A stretch of 14,565 nt of DNA from Candidatus Tenderia sp. (GCA_030148045.1 JASBUE010000194.1:1-14565), one strand, 5' to 3'. Shown: positions 1 through 7,077, counted from the stretch's first letter. Program-made: numbers and translations. Notes: generated by a model from the sequence alone, not told the origin.

Positions 1-1014
1 AAAACCATCTGGTCCGAGCCCCACCATGTTGGGCACATTGGAATTGGCCACCGCCAGGCGCGTGCCTTCGCTGTAGGGCATCACCACCTCGGGAAAGTTG
101 ACCGAATTGACGATGTTGCCGTTCTCGAGAAAATCACGCACCTGCTCTGCCACCATGACGGCGCAGTTGTCTTCGGCCTCCTGGGTGGAGGCGCCCAGAT
201 GCGGCAGGGCGATGACGCGCTCGCGCCCCTTAAGGGTGTTGGAGGGAAAGTCGGTCACATAGGCATACAACTTGTCCTGCGCCAGCGCGGTGCAGACCGC
301 CTCGTCATCCACGATGCCGTCGCTGGCGAAGTTGAGCACCACGGCGCCCTGTTTCATCATGGCGATGCGTTCCGCATTGAGCATGTTACGCGTGCCCTCC
401 ACCAGCGGCACGTGAAAGGTGATGAAATCGCAACGCGACACCAGGTCGTCGACGCTGTGGGCCTGCTCCACATCGGCCTCCAGCTGCCAGGCGCTGCGCA
501 CGGTAATCTGCGGATCATAGCCGATCACCTTCATGCCCAGGCTCAGAGCGGCGTTGGCGACACGGATACCGATGGCCCCCAGACCGATCACCCCCAAAGT
601 GCGGCCGGGCAGCTCAAAGCCGGCATACTTCTTCTTGCCCGCCTCCACCAGCTTGTGCAGTTCGGCGTCATCCCCTTCCAGCTTGTTGGTGTAGTCCCAG
701 GCCTGGCAGATGTTGCGGCAGGCCAGCAGCATACCGGCCAGCACCAGCTCCTTCACCGCGTTGGCATTGGCGCCCGGGGCGTTGAATACCGGGATGCCGC
801 GCTGGCTCATCTTGTCCACCGGAATGTTGTTGACCCCGGCCCCGGCGCGGCCGACTGCCTTCAGGGTGGCGGGGATCTCCATGTCGTGCATCTTGAAGGA
901 ACGCAGCAGAATGGCGTCCGGATGCTGGATCTCCGAGGCAATCTCGTAATTATCGCGCGGCAGGCGCTCCAGGCCGGTAACCGAGATGTTGTTCAGCGTC
1001 AGTATTTTGTACAT
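1..1014 (-). CDS. serA: D-3-phosphoglycerate dehydrogenase, C-terminus cut by window edge
   Basis: Oxidises 3-phosphoglycerate to 3-phosphohydroxypyruvate with NAD+, the first step of serine synthesis in the cytoplasm. The 338 visible residues show the D-2-hydroxyacid dehydrogenase fold: a nucleotide-binding GLGAIG at 144-149, the acidic residue after the next strand at Asp167, and the catalytic histidine in PHLGAST (His272). The reading frame is still open at the left edge, in ANSNVPNMVG, which resembles the start of the regulatory ACT domain, so about 50 residues are probably missing. The ATG start has a strong AAGGAG seven bases upstream and lies 16 bases after the serC stop, so serC and serA are very likely co-transcribed. 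One oddity: at residue 231, where the family normally has the substrate-binding Arg, the sequence reads NFASDG, giving Ser. The assignment as SerA rests on the conserved frame and on the neighbouring serC. Confidence 0.93.
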   Translation of the reverse strand, partial: MYKILTLNNISVTGLERLPRDNYEIASEIQHPDAILLRSFKMHDMEIPATLKAVGRAGAGVNNIPVDKMSQRGIPVFNAPGANANAVKELVLAGMLLACRNICQAWDYTNKLEGDDAELHKLVEAGKKKYAGFELPGRTLGVIGLGAIGIRVANAALSLGMKVIGYDPQITVRSAWQLEADVEQAHSVDDLVSRCDFITFHVPLVEGTRNMLNAERIAMMKQGAVVLNFASDGIVDDEAVCTALAQDKLYAYVTDFPSNTLKGRERVIALPHLGASTQEAEDNCAVMVAEQVRDFLENGNIVNSVNFPEVVMPYSEGTRLAVANSNVPNMVGLGPDGF

Positions 1015-1030
1015 GGCGAAGCTCCTTGAA

Positions 1031-2113
1031 TCAGCCGTGGCGCTGTTCGAAATCCGCCATGAACTCGATCAGGGCGTCGACGCCGGCTTCGGGCATGGCG
1101 TTGTAGATGCTGGCGCGCATGCCGCCCACGGAACGGTGGCCCTTGAGCGTCTTCAAGCCGCGCTCGGAGGCCTGTTTGAGGAACTCCGCATCAAGCTCGG
1201 GATTGGCCAGGGTGAAGGGCACGTTCATCCAGGAACGGCTCTCCGGATCGACGGGATTGGCATAGAAAGCGGAGTTGTCGATGGCCCCATACAGTTTGGC
1301 CGCCTTGCGCCGGTTGATCTCCGCCATGGCCTCCAGGCCGCCCTGCTGTTTCAGATGGGCGAATACTAGCCCGGCCAGATACCAGGCATAGGTGGGCGGC
1401 GTGTTGTACATGGACTCGGCCTCCGCATGGGCGGCGTAGTCGAACATGGTCGGCGTGCCGTCCAGGGTCTGGCCGATCAGGTCGGCGCGCACGATCACCA
1501 CGGTCAGGCCGGCTGGGCCTATGTTCTTCTGCGCCCCGGCGTAGATGACGCCGAATCTGGAGACGTCCACGGGACGCGACAGGATGGTGGAGGACATGTC
1601 CGCCACCAGCGGCACATCACCGGTCTCCGGAATATACGAAAACTCCACCCCGCCGATGGTTTCGTTGGGGGTGTAGTGCACATAGGCGGCATTGGGATCG
1701 AGCTTGAGTTCGTCCTGTGCCGGGGCGCGGGTGAACTTGCTCTGTTCCGTAGTCGCGGCAATGTTGAGGTTGCAGTACCGCTTGCCTTCGGCAATGGCCT
1801 TTTTCGACCAGCTGCCGGTATTGATGTAATCGGCGCCGTCTTTACCGCGCAGCAGGTTCATGGGCACCATGGCGAACTGGCTGCTGGCGCCACCCTGCAG
1901 GAACAGCACCTTGTAGTTGTCCGGGATGGCCATCAGTTCGCGCAGGTCGGCCTCGGCCTGTTCGGCGATGGAGACGAACTCCTTGCCGCGGTGACTCATC
2001 TCCATCACCGACATGCAGCTGCCCTGCCAATCGAGCATCTCCTCCTGGGCCTGTTTCAAAACCACTTCGGGCAACATCGCCGGCCCGGCGCTGAAATTGT
2101 AGATTCTGGTCAT
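1031..2113 (-). CDS. serC: Phosphoserine aminotransferase
   Basis: PLP-dependent enzyme that converts 3-phosphohydroxypyruvate and glutamate to phosphoserine and 2-oxoglutarate, the second step of serine synthesis. It can also serve pyridoxine synthesis. The protein starts MTRIYNFSAGPAMLPE, as SerC proteins do. It has the phosphate-binding GGASSQF (residues 74-80), HYTPNETIGGVEF (146-158) and the PLP lysine in GAQKNIGPAG (Lys196, equivalent to Lys198 of E. coli). The length of 360 residues is typical. An in-frame ATG four codons upstream (2125) exists, but the start at 2113 is preferred: it matches the family N-terminus and has GAGGGA just upstream. The gene lies downstream of gyrA on the same strand with about 100 bases between them, and directly before serA. 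In many Gammaproteobacteria pheA follows serC; here serA does. Confidence 0.96.
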   Translation of the reverse strand: MTRIYNFSAGPAMLPEVVLKQAQEEMLDWQGSCMSVMEMSHRGKEFVSIAEQAEADLRELMAIPDNYKVLFLQGGASSQFAMVPMNLLRGKDGADYINTGSWSKKAIAEGKRYCNLNIAATTEQSKFTRAPAQDELKLDPNAAYVHYTPNETIGGVEFSYIPETGDVPLVADMSSTILSRPVDVSRFGVIYAGAQKNIGPAGLTVVIVRADLIGQTLDGTPTMFDYAAHAEAESMYNTPPTYAWYLAGLVFAHLKQQGGLEAMAEINRRKAAKLYGAIDNSAFYANPVDPESRSWMNVPFTLANPELDAEFLKQASERGLKTLKGHRSVGGMRASIYNAMPEAGVDALIEFMADFEQRHG

Positions 2114-2161
2114 AATGTCCCTCATTGCGTATGCGTTGCTTTAAGGCCGGAAAAATGCGCT

Positions 2162-2189
2162 GCCGCAACACCGGCATGGCCGGCGCGGC
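2162..2189 (-). terminator. Hairpin between gyrA and serC, possible weak terminator or attenuator
   Basis: A GCCGC/GCGGC outer stem (2162-2166 with 2185-2189) encloses a CCGGC/GCCGG inner stem (2171-2175 with 2179-2183) with a three-base loop. Read on the minus strand, a run of five T follows about six bases later (2155-2151), a weak match to an intrinsic terminator. On the plus strand it is followed by six T at about 2198-2203, so it could act in either direction. It might reduce read-through from gyrA into serC, but serC has no obvious promoter of its own in this gap, so partial read-through is likely. Confidence 0.3.
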
Positions 2190-2214
2190 TTAGGCGGTTT
2201 TTTAACAGCCTGCT

Positions 2215-4767
2215 CTATTCTTCTTCGATGATGGCGTCTTCTTCCTGCTCGACGATCTTTTCCACGCCGATCAGGCTTTCATCATCAGACAGCCGGATCA
2301 GCCGCACCCCCTGGGTGTTGCGCCCCATGCAGGAGATATCGCCCACCGGCGTGCGCACCAGGGTGCCGTGATCGGTAATGAGCATCAGCTCGTCATCACT
2401 GCCCACCTGGGTGGCGCCGATCACCGCACCGTTGCGCTCGCTGGTCTGGATCGAGATTACGCCCTGGCCGCCACGGCCGTAGGTCGGATAATCCGCCACC
2501 GGGGTACGCTTACCGTAACCCTTTTCGGTGACAGTCAGCACGTCGCCCTCGCCCACCTTGATCAGCGCGATCACCTCCTGCCCCGGCCCCAGCTTGACGC
2601 CCTTGACGCCACGCGCGGTGCGCCCCATGGGGCGCACATCTTTTTCATTGAAACGCAGTGCCTTGCCGGCACTGCTGAGCAGCATGACGTCGTCGTTGCC
2701 GTCGGTGATATCGACGCCCACCAGGCAATTGTCCCCCAGCAGCTCCAGGGCGATGATGCCGTTGGCCCGCGGTCGGGAAAAGTCCGTCAAGGGCGTCTTC
2801 TTCACCGTGCCGTTGCTGGTGGCCATGAAGACGAACTTGCCCGCTTCGTATTCGCGGATCGGCAGCACGGCGTTGATGCGCTCGCCCTCTTCCAGCGGCA
2901 GCAGATTGACGATGGGCTTGCCGCGCGCGGTGCGCCCGGCCTGGGGCAGTTCGTAGACCTTCTTCCAGTACAGCTTGCCACGGCTGGAGAAACACAGGAT
3001 AGTGTCGTGGGTGTTGGCCACGAACAGCTTGTCGATGAAATCCTCGTCCTTGACGCTGGCCGCCGCCCGGCCGCGACCGCCGCGCTTTTGCGCCCGGTAC
3101 AGCGACAACGGCTGGGCCTTGACGTAGCCGGAATGGGACAGGGTGACCACCACGTCCTCTTCCGAGATCAGATCCTCAAGGGTCAGGTTGAGACGCTCGG
3201 CGACGATTTCGCTGCGACGCTTGTCCTGATACTGCTCGCGGATCGCCACCAGCTCGTCGCGGATCACCTGCATCAGACGGCCCGGGTTGGAGAGAATATC
3301 GAGCAGATCGGCGATGCGCTCCAGGATCTCTTTGTACTCGGCGGTGATCTTGTCCTGCTCCAGGCCGGTGAGGCGATGCAGGCGCAGGTCCAGGATGGCC
3401 TGGGCCTGGGCCTCGGACAGGCGATAGCCGCCGTCCACCAGGCCAAACTCCACCGGCAGCCCTTCGGGCCGGGACATGTCGGCGCCGGCGCGGGAGAGCA
3501 TGTCGGTCACCACACCGGGCTGCCACAGGCGCCCCATCAGGGCGGCCTTGGCCTCGGCCGGGCTGGGCGAGGCCTTGATCAGGGCGATCACCGCGTCGAT
3601 GTTGGCCAGCGCCACGGCCAGCCCTTCCAGGATGTGGCCACGCTCGCGCGCCTTGCGCAGATCGAAAATGGTGCGCCGCGTCACCACCTCGCGGCGGTGG
3701 TGGATGAAGGCCTCCAGCATCTGCTTCAGGTTGAGCAGCTTGGGCTGGCCGTCCACCAGGGCCACCATGTTGATGCCAAACACGTTCTCCAGCTGGGTGT
3801 ACTGGTAGAGGTTGTTGAGGATCACCTCGGCGGTCTCGCCGCGGCGCAGCTCGATCACCACGCGCAGGCCGTCCTTGTCCGACTCGTCGCGCAGCTCGGT
3901 AATGCCCTCGACCTTTTTCTCCTTGACCAGCTCGGCGATCTTTTCCAGCAGGTTGGCCTTGTTCACCTGGTAGGGCAGCTCGGTGATGATGATGGTCTGC
4001 TTGTCCCTGGACTCGTCCACTTCGATCTCGCTGCGGGCGCGCAGATAGATGCGGCCGCGGCCGGTGTAATAGGCCTCGTGGATGCCACGCGCGCCGTTGA
4101 TGATGGCGGCGGTGGGAAAATCGGGGCCGGGCAGGTGCTCCATCAAGCCGGCGATGTCGATGTCCGGATCGTCCACCAGGGCGAGACAGGCGTCGATCAC
4201 CTCGTTGAGATTGTGCGGCGGGATGTTGGTGGCCAGACCGACGGCGATACCGGCGGAGCCGTTGATCAGCAGGTTGGGAATCCGGGTTGGGAAGACCGCC
4301 GGCTCATGCTCGGTCTCGTCGTAGTTGGGGACGAAATCGACCGTTTCCTTCTCCAGATCGGCCAGCAGCTCGTGGGCGATCTTGGCCATGCGCACCTCGG
4401 TGTAACGCATGGCGGCGGCGGAATCGCCGTCGATGGAGCCGAAGTTGCCCTGACCGTCCACCAGCATGTAGCGCAGCGAAAAGGGCTGGGCCATGCGCAC
4501 GATGGTGTCGTAGACGGCGGTATCGCCGTGGGGATGGTATTTACCGATCACATCCCCGACCACACGGGCGGATTTCTTGTACGGCTTGTTCCAGTCATTG
4601 CCCAGCTCGCGCATGGCGTAAAGCACGCGGCGATGGACCGGTTTCAGACCGTCACGCACATCCGGCAGAGCACGCCCCACGATGACGCTCATGGCGTACT
4701 CCATGTACGAGTGCTTCATCTCCTCCTCGATGGCAATCGGGAGGACTTCTCGAGCAAAATCAGCCAT
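2215..4767 (-). CDS. gyrA: DNA gyrase subunit A
   Basis: Breakage-and-rejoining subunit of DNA gyrase, the A2B2 type IIA topoisomerase that introduces negative supercoils. Numbering matches E. coli GyrA exactly in the N-terminal part. The catalytic Tyr122 lies in AMRYTEVRM, and the quinolone-determining region reads HPHGDTAVYD with Thr83 and Asp87. Thr83 occurs as wild type in several other bacteria and is not by itself a resistance mutation. A GyrA-box, QKRGGRG (near residue 560; consensus QRRGGKG), precedes the C-terminal DNA-wrapping domain. This separates it from ParC, which lacks the box. The tail is acidic (EQEEDAIIEEE), as in other GyrA proteins. Length is 850 residues against 875 in E. 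coli. The ATG has no well-spaced Shine-Dalgarno: the nearest purine run, GAGAAAGG, is about 16 bases away. The N-terminus (MADFAREVLPIAIEEE) nevertheless fits the family closely. Confidence 0.98.
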   Translation of the reverse strand: MADFAREVLPIAIEEEMKHSYMEYAMSVIVGRALPDVRDGLKPVHRRVLYAMRELGNDWNKPYKKSARVVGDVIGKYHPHGDTAVYDTIVRMAQPFSLRYMLVDGQGNFGSIDGDSAAAMRYTEVRMAKIAHELLADLEKETVDFVPNYDETEHEPAVFPTRIPNLLINGSAGIAVGLATNIPPHNLNEVIDACLALVDDPDIDIAGLMEHLPGPDFPTAAIINGARGIHEAYYTGRGRIYLRARSEIEVDESRDKQTIIITELPYQVNKANLLEKIAELVKEKKVEGITELRDESDKDGLRVVIELRRGETAEVILNNLYQYTQLENVFGINMVALVDGQPKLLNLKQMLEAFIHHRREVVTRRTIFDLRKARERGHILEGLAVALANIDAVIALIKASPSPAEAKAALMGRLWQPGVVTDMLSRAGADMSRPEGLPVEFGLVDGGYRLSEAQAQAILDLRLHRLTGLEQDKITAEYKEILERIADLLDILSNPGRLMQVIRDELVAIREQYQDKRRSEIVAERLNLTLEDLISEEDVVVTLSHSGYVKAQPLSLYRAQKRGGRGRAAASVKDEDFIDKLFVANTHDTILCFSSRGKLYWKKVYELPQAGRTARGKPIVNLLPLEEGERINAVLPIREYEAGKFVFMATSNGTVKKTPLTDFSRPRANGIIALELLGDNCLVGVDITDGNDDVMLLSSAGKALRFNEKDVRPMGRTARGVKGVKLGPGQEVIALIKVGEGDVLTVTEKGYGKRTPVADYPTYGRGGQGVISIQTSERNGAVIGATQVGSDDELMLITDHGTLVRTPVGDISCMGRNTQGVRLIRLSDDESLIGVEKIVEQEEDAIIEEE

Positions 4768-4863
4768 GGATTATTTGTTAGTGCCTTTCTCTAAAACAGC
4801 GGTCCCTGCAGCCGTAAACACCCATCTGATCCGGCCGCAAACCCCATCCAAAATAAGGAGCGA

Positions 4864-4872
4864 ATCTTAGCA
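4864..4872 (-). promoter_or_regulatory. Candidate extended -10 promoter for gyrA
   Basis: On the minus strand the sequence TGCTAAGAT matches the extended -10 form TGnTATAAT at most positions. It lies about 97 bases upstream of the gyrA ATG and would give a leader of roughly 90 bases. I see no good -35 hexamer at 16-18 bases, which extended -10 promoters tolerate. This is a pattern match only. Confidence 0.3.
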
Positions 4873-5105
4873 CACTCGGCCCCATGACGGCACCTTTTTG
4901 TCGTCGTAAGCCCTTTGGATTGCTTGGAAAAACAACGCCGTCAACCGTTTAATTTCCACCTTTGCAAAAGAGGGGGTTGGAAAGGATGCCCAAACCACCT
5001 TACCCGCCACCTCATCCGCGCCCATCTTTATAGAAAGTTGGGTTAGGGGGATTTCTGTTGCAATCCCTGCAGACCCGAAAAGCTCGGGGTGCCGATGATG
5101 TCTTG

Positions 5106-5141
5106 AAATCCCCCTCAGTCCCCCTTTTCCAAAGGGGGAGG
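5106..5141 (-). repeat. Full repeat unit with 8-bp palindrome
   Basis: AAATCCCCC leads into CCCCCTTT (5120-5127), a three-base loop and AAAGGGGG (5131-5138). It is the inverted partner of the unit at 5178-5218. Confidence 0.75.
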
Positions 5142-5177
5142 CTTGGCCGGGGTAACCATTCACCATCCTGCCCACTA

Positions 5178-5218
5178 CCCAGTTCCCCCCTTTGCCAAAG
5201 GGGGGTTAGGGGGGATTT
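5178..5218 (+). repeat. Full repeat unit with 9-bp palindrome
   Basis: CCCCCCTTT (5185-5193), loop GCC, then AAAGGGGGG (5197-5205), followed by TTAGGGGGGATTT. The unit ends 12 bases after the mtnA stop codon in the direction of mtnA transcription. A mtnA transcript would run straight into it, and the stem could stabilise the 3' end or help end transcription. No T run follows. Confidence 0.75.
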
Positions 5219-5230
5219 ACATACCAATAA

Positions 5231-6271
5231 TCACCCCGCCATCATGGCCTTCATTTTTTCCAAGGTCGGTGCTTCCACCACCCCTTTTTCGGTGACGATG
5301 GCGTCGATCAGCTCAGCCGGGGTGACATCGAACGAGGGGTTCCAGGCGTGGGCGGCATCCGGCGCAATACGGGTGCCGGCCAAGGTCAGCACCTCCTCCT
5401 CGGCGCGCTCCTCGATGGGGATATCCGCGCCGGTGGCGATGGTCATGTCCACGGTGGAGGTGGGCGCCACCACCATGAATTTGACGCCGTGATGGCGTGC
5501 CGCCACCGCCAGAGAATAGGTGCCGATCTTGTTGGCGACGTCGCCGTTGGCGGCGATGCGGTCGGAGCCGACGATCACCCACTTCACCCTGCCCTGGCGC
5601 ATCAAGGTGGCGGCGGCCCCCTCGGCGATCAGGGTGACGGGAATGTTGTCCTCCACCAGCTCCCAGGCGGTCAGGCGCGCGCCCGGCAGCCAGGGGCGGG
5701 TCTCGTCGGCGAAGACGTGGTTGATCCGCCCGGCGCCGTAGGCGGCGCGGATCACCCCCAGGGCGGTGCCAAAACCACCGGTAGCCAGGGAACCGGTATT
5801 GCAATGGTTCAACACCGCGCAAGGCCCTTCGATCAGCTCCGCGCCCAGTTCACCCATGCGATAGTTGGCGGCAACATCCTCCGCGTGGATGCGCTTGGCC
5901 TCATCCAGCAGGGCCACCACCGGATCGCCTTCGATCCCCGCCAGCCGGGCCTTCATCCGTTCCAGGGCCCAGAACAGGTTGATCGCCGTGGGGCGCGATT
6001 CGGCCAATATCCTGAAATCCTCCTCGATGGCATTGCGCCAATGCTCCGGGGACTCGGCATAGCGGTCGCGCGCCGCCAGCACCGCGCCGTAGGCGGCGGT
6101 GACGCCGATGGCCTGGGCGCCGCGCACCACCATGTCGCGGATCGCCTGCGCCACGCCCAGGGCATCCTTGAGCAGCACCCACTGCTCCAAACGCGGCAAC
6201 AGGCGCTGATCCAGCAATTTCAGCCCCTCGTCGCTCCATTCAACCGCCCTGATCCTGTCGTGATGCTGCAT
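5231..6271 (-). CDS. mtnA: S-methyl-5-thioribose-1-phosphate isomerase
   Basis: Isomerises methylthioribose-1-phosphate to methylthioribulose-1-phosphate in the methionine salvage pathway, in the cytoplasm. The protein belongs to the eIF2B-like aldose isomerase family. It shows VVRGAQAIGVTAAYG (residues 48-62), the catalytic cysteine in NHCNTGSLAT (Cys157) and the catalytic aspartate in GSDRIAANGDVANKIGTY (Asp237). Its length of 346 residues is usual. The ATG is preceded by GGAG at a workable distance. It is transcribed toward gyrA and away from the OmpA-like gene. mtaD, another salvage enzyme, lies about 0.8 kb away on the opposite strand, so the two salvage genes are close but not in one operon. 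Confidence 0.96.
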   Translation of the reverse strand: MQHHDRIRAVEWSDEGLKLLDQRLLPRLEQWVLLKDALGVAQAIRDMVVRGAQAIGVTAAYGAVLAARDRYAESPEHWRNAIEEDFRILAESRPTAINLFWALERMKARLAGIEGDPVVALLDEAKRIHAEDVAANYRMGELGAELIEGPCAVLNHCNTGSLATGGFGTALGVIRAAYGAGRINHVFADETRPWLPGARLTAWELVEDNIPVTLIAEGAAATLMRQGRVKWVIVGSDRIAANGDVANKIGTYSLAVAARHHGVKFMVVAPTSTVDMTIATGADIPIEERAEEEVLTLAGTRIAPDAAHAWNPSFDVTPAELIDAIVTEKGVVEAPTLEKMKAMMAG

Positions 6272-6305
6272 GGAAATGTTCTCCGTTCCTGAAAAAAACC
6301 CAGGA

Positions 6306-6335
6306 ATAATACCGGCTATTGTCCGCCAAGGCCAA
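6306..6335 (-). promoter_or_regulatory. Candidate sigma-70 promoter of mtnA
   Basis: On the minus strand, TTGGCC (4 of 6 to the -35 consensus) is separated by 18 bases from TATTAT (5 of 6 to the -10 consensus). The predicted start near 6299 gives a leader of about 28 bases containing the mtnA ribosome site. I could not find a comparable pair for the divergent OmpA-like gene. Confidence 0.4.
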
Positions 6336-6387
6336 AATCTAAACTCGCGGGGAAAACTGACCGATATTGGTCTAGAGGGTAGCTGAC

Positions 6388-6897
6388 ATGCAAAAAAAGA
6401 TCACAACAACCTACTTCCTTGCCGCAGCGCTGACCCTGATCGGCATGCCGGCCATTGCCGCCACCCCGGGCCTGTGGGACGGCGCCGCCGCGCCGCCGCC
6501 GGACTCCCTGCGCGTGCCCGACCAGGAGATGGCGCAGGAATCGTTCAAATACGTGCCGCTCAGCCCGGTCTATTTCGACAACGACAAGGCCACTATTACG
6601 CATGAAGGCCAGCGTTCCCTGGACGCCGCGGTGGCATATCTGCTGCAACACGACGATATCAAACGCATCCTGGTGGAAGGTCACACCAACGAAGTCGGCA
6701 GCGAGGCCTATAACTACGGACTTTCCGAGCGCCGCGCCAAGATCGTGCGCAACTACCTTACCGTGAAGGGGGTCGACCCCAAACTGATCAACCCGATCGG
6801 CAAGGGCGAGCAGCACCCCGTGGACCAGAACTGGACCCGCGACGGCCGCCGCCGCAATCAGCGGGTCTCGATTTACGCGATTCACTGGGAGCGTTAA
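6388..6897 (+). CDS. Small periplasmic protein with C-terminal OmpA-like domain
   Basis: Probable envelope protein with a peptidoglycan-associating domain. Residues 1-24 form a signal peptide: MQKK, a hydrophobic stretch and cleavage around AIA/A. Residues 25-55 are a short Ala/Pro-rich linker, and residues 56-166 form an OmpA_C domain. The domain is recognised by VYFDNDKATIT, GHTNEVGS, NYGLSERRAKIVRNYL (the N-x2-LS-x2-RA-x2-V motif) and a final DGRRRNQRV. The peptidoglycan-contacting Arg is present (Arg116). The partner position, Asp in GHTD of most relatives, is Asn101. The protein has no cysteine at all, hence no lipobox, and no beta-barrel, so it looks soluble in the periplasm rather than a Pal lipoprotein or porin. 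The start has an AGGG about nine bases upstream. It stands alone between divergent mtnA and the repeat region. Its specific function is not known from sequence. Confidence 0.88.
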   Translation: MQKKITTTYFLAAALTLIGMPAIAATPGLWDGAAAPPPDSLRVPDQEMAQESFKYVPLSPVYFDNDKATITHEGQRSLDAAVAYLLQHDDIKRILVEGHTNEVGSEAYNYGLSERRAKIVRNYLTVKGVDPKLINPIGKGEQHPVDQNWTRDGRRRNQRVSIYAIHWER

Positions 6898-6929
6898 CCC
6901 AACTAATTCCTCGGGTTATACTTCAGTGG

Positions 6930-7019
6930 TAGGTTGGGGTAAGCGGAGCGCACCCCAACATGCTTATCTTCCTGCGTCAACCAGTGTTGGGGTGCGCAAA
7001 ATGCGCTTACCCCAACCTA
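6930..7019. repeat. Long inverted repeat ('TAGGTTGGGGT' family) upstream of mtaD
   Basis: The left arm 6930-6960 starts TAGGTTGGGGTAAGC and ends GCACCCCAACA. The right arm 6985-7019 starts TGTTGGGGTGCGC and ends GCTTACCCCAACCTA. The arms are near-perfect complements with a small internal mismatch (GGAGC against AAAAT) and a 24-base loop. This is a recognisable class of dispersed intergenic palindrome found in many bacteria. It starts about 32 bases after the OmpA-like gene's stop codon and could fold as a transcript end or block read-through into mtaD. No coding capacity is credible here. Confidence 0.85.
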
Positions 7020-7040
7020 CCCTCTCCGCCGCGGAGAGGG
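7020..7040. repeat. Perfect short palindrome CCCTCTCCGC / GCGGAGAGGG
   Basis: Ten-base arms flank a single central C, directly abutting the larger inverted repeat at 6930-7019. There is no T run on the plus-strand side, so it is not a classical terminator. The CCCTCTCC/GGAGAGGG core is another common REP-like intergenic palindrome. Confidence 0.7.
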
Positions 7041-7077
7041 GGACAAAGAGTCGCTGCGCCACGGAGTTTACTTAGAC

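Larger units (their letters stand above)
4956..5218. repeat. Cluster of C/G-run palindromic repeats upstream of gyrA
   Basis: Four related units lie here. A degraded copy at 4956-4980 has CACCTTTGCAAAAG followed by a G run and TTGG. A half unit at 5040-5054 reads GGGTTAGGGGGATTT. A full unit lies at 5106-5141, and a second full unit at 5178-5218. The two full units are in opposite orientation, so 5106-5218 forms one large imperfect inverted repeat in addition to the local palindromes. The consensus on the minus strand runs AAATCCCCCCTAACC, then a C run, TTTGGCAAA and a G run. Such units are common dispersed intergenic elements in bacteria. No transposase is present, so a non-autonomous mobile or REP-like origin is only inferred. 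Confidence 0.8.
4768..5230. other. Gene-free gap between mtnA and gyrA
   Basis: This 463-base gap holds no gene that I can support. The gyrA-proximal part (4768 to about 4900) should contain the gyrA promoter and leader. The remainder, from 4956 to 5218, is a cluster of C/G-run repeats described separately. Open frames exist across it on both strands, with peptides such as SPLTPLWQRG and SPFGKGG. They are translations of the repeat units, which recur as spurious peptides in many genomes, and they have no ribosome site or family resemblance. Confidence 0.75.

Noticed and set aside
199..1029. A 276-codon plus-strand frame across serA
   Set aside because: It uses exactly the complementary codons of serA, which has a full set of dehydrogenase motifs. 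The plus frame has none.
4518..4520. Thr at GyrA position 83 read as a quinolone-resistance change
   Set aside because: Thr83 is the natural residue in a number of bacteria, and Asp87 is unchanged. Without a susceptible relative for comparison it cannot be called a mutation.
2368..4794. An 808-codon open frame on the plus strand, antisense to almost all of gyrA
   Set aside because: It mirrors the codons of gyrA in a GC-rich gene, is rich in His/Gln/Gly/Val with no family resemblance, and has no ribosome site. It is a compositional shadow.
4867..5227. Open frames of 102 and 71 codons on the minus strand and a 144-codon frame on the plus strand in the mtnA-gyrA gap
   Set aside because: Their peptides (SPLTPLWQRG, SPFGKGG and similar) are translations of the C/G-run repeats, and the plus frame runs on into mtnA antisense. 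No start signal or conserved domain supports them.
6316..6885. A 189-codon minus-strand frame opposite the OmpA-like gene
   Set aside because: It is the antisense of a gene with clear signal peptide and OmpA_C motifs. The frame itself has no recognisable domain.
7020..7040. Intrinsic terminator of the OmpA-like gene
   Set aside because: The stem is strong, but G and A follow instead of a T run, so it was listed as a repeat only.
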